From Dictyocoela muelleri (taxonomy: Eukaryota > Microsporidia): 13,544 nt of DNA. Of the stretch, positions 7,750 to 13,544 are shown in pieces. Below the pieces are notes generated by a model. It saw only the letters and a list, made by a program, of their open reading frames with translations. It was not told the DNA's origin and did not search any database. The stretch is from the NCBI GenBank assembly GCA_016256075.1, contig SDVU01000424.1, positions 1-13,544 on the forward strand, read 5' to 3'. Position 1 is the first letter of the stretch. Each line of letters begins with the position of its first letter. A program made the translations under genes and the position numbers.

Positions 7750-8664
7750 CTAAGCCAAGTTCCTAGATTGATCCTTCGTGTTACTGTTATGCTTTTTAGG
7801 CTCACTGTTGAGTACCCTACATTGTTCGGTCGTGTGCTTACAGATGCCATGTAACTTGCACGTTTTTCCTACCTTTAAATTATGTTTCTCAAGGCGGAGT
7901 TTCTGCCCAGAAGCTGCTCTTGCATGCCAATCATTTGCAGTTTGTTCGAGCAATGTGTCTTCAGTGCACTTAATGATATCGTATATTCCGGATATCGTGG
8001 TTATGTTGAGCCTAGACATTTCAAGCTGTGTTCTCTGAGACAAACCATGGTAAAAGGATTCTTCCGCTTTCATGCCTTCTTGTTCTTCAGTCCAACTCAT
8101 GCAGATTCTCAATCTCGCACAGATGCTTTTGATGGCCTCCTTGTATTCTTTGATAGTCAAGAAGTTGTCTTGACGAACGTTTGATAACATGTTTAAATAT
8201 TTTAAATAATGTTTTGTAGGATATTTTTCCTGAAAGATTCTTGTGATTAGTGTGCTTGCGTCGTTAACATCCTCAATCAAGGAATAGTATGTTGCGTCGA
8301 TCGAGGATTTTAGAACTTCATAAATTGTGTAATCGTCCCAATTTGCAAGCTTGGCAGTTTGAAGAAACTCCTCCTTCCATCGGAATAGATCTTGTTTGCT
8401 GATATCTTCTAGCATCGGAAAGCTTCGCTTGATCGTTATCGTGGTATTCTGGGGAGTATGGGAAAATTCAATTCTTTGTGCTCGGAAGCTGTCGTCATGG
8501 TCTCTTATCAGGAAGTCACTGCGTGTTGAATTCAACTTTACGGACTCCGGAGAGACCCGTCCGAAAAGTAACAGCTGATTGTAAAGAGAATGTTGATGAA
8601 AGAAACGTTTATTGCTTGAACAGTGCGGAACTGTCGTTGTAGTTGATGACTTTCGTTGAGGCAT
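7750..8664 (-). CDS. Gypsy Gag, starting inside the 5' LTR
   Basis: A 304-residue fossil Gag frame. The middle (about residues 86-240) is a typical Ty3/gypsy capsid region: charged and helical, with WKEEFLQTAKLANWDD near the start. Near the C-terminus is a compact nucleocapsid-like cysteine/histidine cluster, CKLHGICKHTTEQC (269-282), similar to the CxxHG...HTxxxC knuckle of many gypsy Gags. The first 41 residues are encoded by the 5' LTR. The ATG at 8664 is directly preceded by five C residues with a TATA-like box about 20 bases further up, which favours this start. The in-frame Met at residue 84, just before the capsid-like region, is the main alternative. Confidence 0.8.
   Translation of the reverse strand: MPQRKSSTTTTVPHCSSNKRFFHQHSLYNQLLLFGRVSPESVKLNSTRSDFLIRDHDDSFRAQRIEFSHTPQNTTITIKRSFPMLEDISKQDLFRWKEEFLQTAKLANWDDYTIYEVLKSSIDATYYSLIEDVNDASTLITRIFQEKYPTKHYLKYLNMLSNVRQDNFLTIKEYKEAIKSICARLRICMSWTEEQEGMKAEESFYHGLSQRTQLEMSRLNITTISGIYDIIKCTEDTLLEQTANDWHARAASGQKLRLEKHNLKVGKTCKLHGICKHTTEQCRVLNSEPKKHNSNTKDQSRNLA
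8525..8536. other. Palindrome in the primer-binding region
   Basis: GTTGAATTCAAC, a perfect 12-base palindrome, lies one base inside the 5' LTR, where LTR elements keep the minus-strand primer-binding site. I could not match the adjoining bases to a tRNA 3' end. The site is inside the Gag reading frame. Confidence 0.5.
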
Positions 8665-8764
8665 GGGGGTCGTTATGAGATTTGTTTTTATATTTGAAAT
8701 TTTCTAGAAATTTCAAAAAATCAAATGAAGAAAAATCATCAAATATGTCAAGTGGTGTTTGACA
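8538..8764 (-). repeat. 5' LTR of the gypsy element
   Basis: Copy of 4598-8764's other end (4598-4824). It carries the TATA-like box (8685-8692), the five-C run (8665-8669) and the putative Gag start (8664). Transcription would run toward lower coordinates. Confidence 0.95.
8665..8692 (-). promoter_or_regulatory. LTR promoter-like block: TATA box and C run before Gag
   Basis: On the minus strand TATAAAAA (8692-8685) is followed 15 bases later by CCCCC directly against the ATG at 8664. The C run abutting the start resembles the CCC-type start-proximal signal of microsporidian genes and the nine-C run in front of the decayed gene at 9080. Promoter use is inferred. Confidence 0.5.
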
Positions 8765-8768
8765 ATAT
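8765..8768. repeat. Target-site duplication, right copy (ATAT)
   Basis: Matches 4594-4597 and directly abuts the outer end of the 5' LTR. Confidence 0.7.
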
Positions 8769-9080
8769 AGTTTATTCATTCCCGTGGCATTCTTGCTATG
8801 TATAATAAAATAATTTTGAAAATTAATTTGAAGGACAAATTCAAGTTTTCGAAAGAACTTCCTTTTCGAATACTCATATACTTTTTATAATTATTATACG
8901 ACGAATTAATACATCTTCATGCGTAATAATCAATAATTCGTTGATAAATTCGCAAAAATCGCGTTTTTTTGCAATAATTGCGTTATAATCTTCTATTAAA
9001 TATTTATTTTTAAATAAATACTGAATATTTTAAAAGTCATTAAGACTTTCAATTTTCTCTTGCAATTCTAAAGGTTTCAT
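8765..9080 (-). pseudogene. Decayed unrecognised gene, 5' part
   Basis: Read on the minus strand from the ATG at 9080-9078 this gives a protein-like sequence beginning MKPLELQEKIESLNDF and including NAIIAKKRDFCEFINELL. It has a stop at codon 17 and a TGA near 8874. After a shift of frame near 8880 it continues as KRKFFRKLEFVLQ up to the LTR insertion at 8764. The composition (charged, helical, many Glu/Lys) is unlike random AT-rich sequence. The start is supported by nine C residues immediately upstream. The downstream remainder lies at 4158-4597 beyond the retrotransposon. I recognise no family. It could be a dead duplicate of a living gene elsewhere in the genome. Confidence 0.6.
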
Positions 9081-9089
9081 GGGGGGGGG
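9081..9089 (-). promoter_or_regulatory. Nine-C run abutting an ATG
   Basis: On the minus strand CCCCCCCCC is directly followed by the ATG of the decayed gene. It is an extreme form of the CCC-type start-proximal motif known from microsporidia and stands in almost pure A/T DNA. Confidence 0.5.
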
Positions 9090-9112
9090 TTTAAAAAATA
9101 TTTTATCTATCT

Positions 9113-9138
9113 CAAAATTTCCCATGTGGGAAATTTTG
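9113..9138. repeat. Hairpin with GC core (1)
   Basis: Two perfect 12-base arms, CAAAATTTCCCA and TGGGAAATTTTG, separated by TG. It lies 24-49 bases upstream of the C run of the decayed gene, so it could also have been a promoter-region element. Confidence 0.75.
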
Positions 9139-9703
9139 GGATTGATAAATTTTTTTTAAAATGTTAATATAAAATTTCAAAAAAAATCTTAATTTTTAAA
9201 AAATAATTTTTAAAAAATAAATTTTAAAAAATTAACTACACAAAAGTATTCATGATTTTATTGTCACGCGCTTCACTGTCTACAATAATGTACTCTTAAA
9301 AATTTTAAATTATAATACATCAAACTCCGATTTATTAAAAATTATTAAAAATTAAAACATTATAAAAAATAAAAAAATACACTTCGAGGTTTCGGATCCG
9401 GTCGTTATTCGCATGTTGCTCCTATGGGCTGACAAAAATTAATTATAAAGAAGCATTAGTATTTTTATTAATTATATTTAAATAAAATTAAGATATTTTC
9501 CATAAAACCAATCTTATTATACAAAAATAGATTTTTTTTTAAAAAAAGTTACTCTCTTTTTTTAATTTTAATTTTCTTCTCAATTTATTTCATCTTTTTA
9601 AATATTTTAAACATTAAATAACTTGTGTATTTTTTCAATTAATTTAACAGATTTCATTTTGATTTTAAAAAAATCTTTTCTTTACCTGTACTAAAATTTT
9701 ATT

Positions 9704-9739
9704 TCAAGGTGGTTTTTCTCCCAGAGAAAAAACCCTTGA
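9704..9739. repeat. Hairpin with GC core (2)
   Basis: TCAAGGTGGTTTTTCTC and GAGAAAAAACCCTTGA form a stem of about 16 pairs with a small internal mismatch and a CCA loop. It has the same style as the neighbouring hairpins: an A/T stem with a C/G-rich centre. Confidence 0.65.
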
Positions 9740-9820
9740 TAAAAATTAATATATTTTAAGGGATAAAGGTTAATTTAGAATTTATTAAAAAAATATATAT
9801 ACAATAAATTCAAATCTTGT

Positions 9821-9844
9821 GTTTTTTCCCCATGGGGAAAAAAC
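9821..9844. repeat. Hairpin with GC core (3), perfect palindrome
   Basis: A perfect 24-base palindrome centred on CCCCATGGGG with six-T and six-A flanks closed by a G-C pair. Confidence 0.8.
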
Positions 9845-9918
9845 CATAAAATTAATATTCATGAATTTACAAGATTTAATTAAATTTATAGATTATAAAG
9901 ATGGAATGTAAATTTTTC

Positions 9919-9938
9919 TGCGTAATAAAGGAGAATTA

Positions 9939-9942
<4 letters not shown>
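9919..9942. repeat. Short inverted repeat before the AT tract
   Basis: TGCGTAAT and ATTACGCA, perfect 8-base arms around 8 bases, stand directly before the (AT)n tract and may help extrude it as a cruciform. Confidence 0.6.

Positions 9943-9979
<37 letters not shown>
9942..9979. repeat. (AT)n microsatellite
   Basis: About 19 uninterrupted AT dinucleotides. Confidence 0.95.
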
Positions 9980-9981
<2 letters not shown>

Positions 9982-10066
9982 CGAGAAGGGTATGGTGAGT
10001 TTCTGCGTTTAACTAAATAAAAGCACAATATAGATTTAAAATCCTTTGTATGCCAGTGAAAGAGTG

Positions 10067-10090
10067 TAATATTTTTTTAAAAAAATATTA
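10067..10090. repeat. AT-only palindrome
   Basis: A perfect 24-base palindrome, TAATATTTTTTT and its complement. It lies about 90 bases before the first readable part of the Merlin remnant. Low complexity limits its weight. Confidence 0.6.
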
Positions 10091-10178
10091 ATATAAGAAA
10101 ATATAGTTATTTTTGCAAAATATAAAATTTATATATCTTATATTTAAATATATTATACTATTTATATACCAAAATGAA

Positions 10179-10640
10179 ATAATCGAAACTATATACAGAT
10201 TTCCGTATGATAGAGGGAAATGTAAAAAAATGAAAAAAAAAATAAAACAAAAAATATCTCATTTCTTAGAAAAAAACTCATAAGACTGGGTGGTGGTTGA
10301 ATTATCTGTCAAAAGATGAACATATGTTTCACTATAAAAAAAAACCAGTCCGGAAGAATATCCCAGGAAAATAATGGGTATTTAGTATTGCAGGCATCTC
10401 AACCACATCATATGAATTTATCGTGCGTGTATTTCCCAATAGGCGTGCTGAAACATTGATACAAATAATATCAGAATTTTATAGACTGGTTCAATTATTT
10501 GGAGTGATCAATAGAGTGGCTATAACTCACTATTTAATAGTTATAGTCGCGAAACTGTAAATACTCGGATAGATTTTTTTAATCTGACAAATGGTGTCCA
10601 TACACGAAATATCTAATCAGTATGTAACAAATTAAAAAAA
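10179..10640 (+). pseudogene. Decayed Merlin (ISXO2-like) transposase, type 2
   Basis: Three frames together show the catalytic landmarks of an IS1595/ISXO2-type transposase. The N-terminal part reads HFLEKNS and VVVELS. The first Asp-Glu pair is in KDEHMFHYK (Asp at 10315-10317), reached by a frame change. WVFSIAGISTTSYEFIVRVF and NRRAETLIQII follow in another frame. The second catalytic Asp is in WSDQ (10506-10508), after a further shift. TNGVHTRNI then matches the family's GVHTxxIE signature, with the Glu codon now TAA (10614-10616), and SVCNKLKK matches the usual SVWNKLKK tail. It thus has at least two frame changes and several stops and is dead. It belongs to a different Merlin lineage from the fragment at 3024-3515. 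No terminal repeats were identified. Confidence 0.85.
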
Positions 10641-10883
10641 TAATATAAGAAAATGATGGAAATATTAAAAGGCGATCTACAATTATATTTAAATTTCTGG
10701 ATGTACAAATTATGTTATAATAATAATGTCTTTTAAGATTTTTAATTTATTTAAATAAATGAGTAATTGGTTTAAATTTCTATTTATTTGTATTTGTAAT
10801 TATTATTTAAAGCTAATACCTTTTATTTATAAAAATATAAAACCATAAAATTTAATTATTTATTTGATTTTTATATATATATT

Positions 10884-11347
10884 ACATGCTGACAACATCC
10901 ATAGTTGCCAACTCGGAGAGTTGTCTCTTATCATAGTCTTTAGACCTTTAGTTCCAGGTGTTCTAATAATACGTCACTTCCTAAGCTGCCCAGAAGCCAA
11001 GCTGTATACGAGATTTTCGTTTTATCAATTACTCAGCAGGATACAGGTAATTAGCAGATTTTCATGAATTTTTATTTTTCACTACTTTTTGCCGAGATGT
11101 GTCGTCTCACTCATCCCTACAACTAAGAGAGCCACTTCTGCTTCATTGTCATATTAGACCGAGTCTTAATCAGCTTATAACTCACTGGAACAACTGTATA
11201 TATACTATAAATATATAGTTATGACCACCTAATATCATTCCCTCATTATTTATTAAAGAGTGACGTCAGCGGGATTCGAACCACGATACTTAAATTTTAC
11301 ATTCAAGAGTGTTAACTACTGATCTATCTGGCTCGTTATTTTTTTTT
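10884..11347 (-). mobile_element. tRNA-headed SINE, copy 2
   Basis: The second copy of the repeat at 1706-2161, in the same orientation and collinear throughout. The best-kept internal blocks include GACAACATCCATAG near one end and CTCAGCAGGATACAGGTAAT in the body. The tRNA-like head is better preserved here than in copy 1. Its tail, on the low-coordinate side, merges into ATAT-rich sequence. A target-site duplication is not clear. A 67-codon open frame inside is not shared as protein by copy 1 and is taken as incidental. Confidence 0.75.
11261..11334 (-). promoter_or_regulatory. tRNA-like pol III promoter head of SINE copy 2
   Basis: The B box GGTTCGAATCC (11272-11282 on the complement) is a perfect consensus. 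The A box region TAGATCAGTAGTTA is at 11313-11326. The anticodon-like arm TTGAA/TTTAA with a seven-base loop still folds, but the acceptor and T stems do not, so this is a tRNA-derived promoter and not a tRNA gene. Confidence 0.7.
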
Positions 11348-11655
11348 CGATCTTATAAAAAACACAACCTTATAGACCATTATAACCCCCTAAAAGAACC
11401 TTATAAAAAACTTATATAAGATCTATTTTTGACACCTTATATGAATTTTTCATTTTAAGAAAATATGAAAATTTAAATTTATCCGCCTTTATAATTTTTA
11501 TCGCGATATTATAATTTTATCCGCCGACTTTATAATTAACTCATAACATTTCCCAATCTATAAATGCATTATATAACAATATTTTTCTGCCATTATTCAT
11601 ATAAAAGTAATTTCCATCCCACTATTCTCCCTTCAATATTGAGTAGGAATGAATT
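11348..11655. other. AT-rich stretch with degenerate repeats
   Basis: No gene seen. TTTATCCGCC with TTATAATT recurs near 11479 and 11517, and GATCTTATA/TATAAGATC form a loose inverted pair at about 11349-11432. Confidence 0.5.
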
Positions 11656-12152
11656 TAACCTACAAATCTGCACATAGAACTCTTTGTAAATCTACTGAGA
11701 GAATATACTGACTATAGAGGTGTCATAAACGCAAAGGTGGCTTATATCTATAATAGATCTGTTGAAAGTTTAGGATCCAGATAAATATTGCCTCTTAAAT
11801 AATTTTTATTATACAAGCTCTTTAAGCTGTAAAATATAATTCTTGTCGACATCACTCGTATGCAAATATGTGCCCCCTATGTGTAAAATACATCTTTATT
11901 AATTACCAGCTTCCTCGGACAATTTAGATTTGAACATTTCCAATAATATTTTACAGTTTTTGTCTTTCTGTTCATGTAAAACATGTAATTATTTATGAAT
12001 GGAAGAATGACTCATCCTTCCTTTCTGCCCAATTGATATCTGTCATTTATGGGGAGGGGTTAATTTTTTTAATTTTATGTACAGTAGATGGTAGTTTTTA
12101 CGACGCAAAATCAAAAAAGGCGTGCGTAAAAAGCACCTTAAGTGACAAATAG
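11656..12152 (+). other. Weak coding remnants, family unknown
   Basis: Two frames show protein-like stretches on the plus strand. At 11659-11781 a frame reads NLHIELFVNLLREYTDYRG and onward to a TAA at 11782. In a different frame, from about 11826, CRHHSYANMCPLC is followed by stops at 11925 and 11931 and then by about 72 open codons to a TAG at 12153, including KHVIIYEWKND and DGSFYDAKSKKACVK. The spaced Cys/His could be a zinc site. I do not recognise the protein. It may be a dead gene or part of an old mobile element, and chance open frames cannot be excluded. Confidence 0.3.
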
Positions 12153-12233
12153 AATCAAAGTTAAATAATGTAAATATTACGGGCTATTTTGTAAATATCT
12201 TAAAGACACATAAATATAATAAATATCTTTTAG

Positions 12234-12461
12234 ACACTTTTTCTACATACTCGTAAATTATTAAATCGGGAGCATCATGTATTTTGCTTCAAATGTTTGT
12301 TATTTTTTTGCAAAATATTAAAAGAGCCGCAAAAAATTGAGAAAATTCAGATATTAGAGGATCGGGATTATTTTAATCTACCGTATAAATATCTTTTAAA
12401 AAAACAGATATCCATCTAAGTTGTCTATAGAGGTATAATCGAATTAAAATCTACATTATAA
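12234..12461 (+). other. Weak coding remnant with CxxC, family unknown
   Basis: About 61 open codons without an ATG end in a TAA at 12417-12419 and include VFCFKCLLFFCKILKEP and KIEKIQILEDRDYFNLPYKY. The same frame goes on for 13 codons to another stop. The mix of acidic and basic residues is protein-like. The family is unknown, and it may belong with the remnants at 11656-12152. Confidence 0.3.
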
Positions 12462-12564
12462 CGTTTTTTTCGGCATTTTCAAGCTGTCAGCTTTTTCTAA
12501 CAATTCTATATCATTGAGATTGCTACTTGATCAATTGAATTATCGATCTATAAGACCGCATTTT

Positions 12565-12945
12565 CAGGGTATTGCATTTTTATATCGTCAAAATTACATT
12601 TTTATATCGCCAACATTGCATTTTTATATCGCCAACATTGCATTTTTATATCGCCAACATTTTATTTTTATATCGCTTAATCAAAACAATAAAAAGGGAA
12701 TCTCTAAAATAAAAAACTAAAAGAACTATAACAGTAGATATCACTAAACTCTAGGGTTTTAGTCCTTTTAGTTTTTTATTTTAGAGGTTCTCTTTTTTTG
12801 TTTTAAAATATCGATTTAAAAATACAATGTTGGCGATATAAAAATAAAATGTTGGGGGGGTGTAAAAATGCAATGTTGGAGAATAAAAATCCAATGTTGG
12901 CGATATAAAAATGCAATGCTGATGATATAAAAATACAATACCCTG
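12565..12945. mobile_element. Foldback-type element with tandem-repeat arms
   Basis: A 381-base inverted repeat starting CAGGGTATTG and ending CAATACCCTG. Each arm holds about five tandem copies of a 22-base unit around TTTTTATATCGCCAACATTG (left copies start at 12575, 12597, 12619, 12641 and 12663; the right arm carries the complement, less regular). Inside these is a second inverted block, TCTCTAAAATAAAAAACTAA and its complement, around a loop of about 30 bases at roughly 12730-12760. Inverted arms made of short tandem repeats are the hallmark of Foldback elements. There is no transposase frame. A 68-codon open frame here follows from the repeat and is not a gene. Confidence 0.75.
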
Positions 12946-13544
12946 TAAAATATTAATTTTTTTAAACTTATGAAGGAATCATATCATTATTAAAATCCAT
13001 GTAAACTAGAAAAGTTGTAATTTTTTGTTTAATTTTGATTTATTATATTGATGATTTTAATATCTATTGGCTTGATAATTGAAGTAGCGTTTTAAAATGG
13101 GAACAAAAATTTTGATTTTGGTTATGCCATTCACTAGATGTTATAAAAATTATCAAGTATAAATAAAATATTTAGTTTTTACGATTAGTCAAGCGTTATT
13201 ATCCGATATATACTTCTAAAAAGACACTCCGAAAGCCATTATGATTTAGCAAACCGGTAAGAAATATTATAAAAATTTTATTAAATTCTAAAAATGTTAT
13301 CAGATTCATTGATATCTTGATAGCAAAGGTTTTATCCATTCGCCAATAAAGGAAATCACCGATATAATTATATCACGTATCTTCTTTTCCTTTATACTTT
13401 TATGATCATTTTTATCATAAACATATGATCTATCTTGAGTTTTTGGTTCTCACCCGGGTTTCAGACCCCCCCCTAAAAAATAAAAAATCGCCATTCACAA
13501 GAGGAGAGGTAACGATTCTTATTTGAAATAAGCTCAATTCGTCG
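12946..13544. other. AT-rich end of window, no gene supported
   Basis: No convincing gene. The best frame is a 46-codon minus-strand ORF at 13199-13339 with no recognisable motif, which is within chance expectation. A nine-C run at about 13466-13474 is not followed by an ATG on either strand. Confidence 0.5.

Larger units (their letters stand above)
4598..8764 (-). mobile_element. Ty3/gypsy LTR retrotransposon, young, nearly whole
   Basis: This 4167-base element is on the minus strand, bounded by 227-base LTRs with TG...CA ends and a 4-base duplication. In its own direction the order is 5' LTR, Gag, protease, reverse transcriptase, RNase H, integrase, polypurine tract, 3' LTR. Integrase after RNase H defines the Ty3/gypsy group. 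There is no envelope gene and no chromodomain that I can recognise. The LTRs are identical over about 225 bases, so it is recent relative to its surroundings. It looks nearly whole, with about one break. It is very compact: coding sequence runs into both LTRs. It sits inside a decayed cellular gene of the same orientation. Confidence 0.95.
9140..10160. other. AT-rich stretch without genes
   Basis: Mostly A/T homopolymer-like sequence. I see no protein-like frame. The notable contents are hairpins at about 9704, 9821 and 9919, an (AT)n tract, a small GC-richer island at about 9382-9434 and a 24-base AT palindrome at 10067-10090. Confidence 0.55.

Noticed and set aside
5312-8578. Several plus-strand ORFs of 60-100 codons
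   Set aside because: All are antisense shadows of the gypsy Gag and pol frames.
12514-12720. 68-codon ORF with a repeated FLYRQ-like pattern
   Set aside because: The repeated peptide is the translation of the 22-base arm repeats of the foldback element.
13199-13339. 46-codon minus-strand ORF
   Set aside because: No motif, low complexity, and a length expected by chance in this amount of sequence.

Overview
The window looks like gene-poor, repeat-rich, strongly AT-rich nuclear DNA from a small eukaryote, most likely a microsporidian with a transposon-loaded genome. Evidence for this: the intact gene has no introns; runs of C sit directly against ATG start codons; an AATAAA signal overlaps a stop codon; and Ty3/gypsy and Merlin (ISXO2-like) elements are present. 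The assignment is inference, and no marker gene settles it.

Layout: 1-154 is a 22-base tandem repeat. One intact cellular gene, a NAA50-type N-terminal acetyltransferase (GNAT fold), lies at 893-1405 on the plus strand. A T-rich microsatellite follows, then the first copy of a tRNA-headed SINE (1706-2161, minus). At 2639-2913 is a 275-base inverted-repeat element, at 3024-3515 a decayed Merlin transposase (minus), and at 3724-4072 a second inverted-repeat element with a stray palindromic tip at about 4100-4130.

A Ty3/gypsy LTR retrotransposon on the minus strand fills 4598-8764. Its two 227-base LTRs are practically identical and it is flanked by a 4-base duplication, ATAT. Gag, protease, reverse transcriptase, RNase H and integrase are all recognisable; it looks nearly whole, with about one break. 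It has inserted into an unrecognised protein-coding sequence on the same strand (5' part 8765-9080, 3' part 4158-4597) that is decayed. That sequence starts with an ATG directly preceded by nine C residues.

From 9090 on there is no intact gene. There are C/G-cored hairpins, an (AT)n tract, a second and different decayed Merlin transposase (about 10179-10640, plus), a second SINE copy (10884-11347, minus), a zone of weak coding-like remnants (about 11656-12461), and a foldback-type element whose arms are tandem 22-base repeats (12565-12945). The last 600 bases show nothing convincing.

The acetyltransferase is the only gene likely to work for the cell. The rest is layered mobile DNA: old decayed DNA transposons and SINEs with one recent LTR insertion. 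Coordinates and similarities were worked out by eye from the sequence, without database searches.
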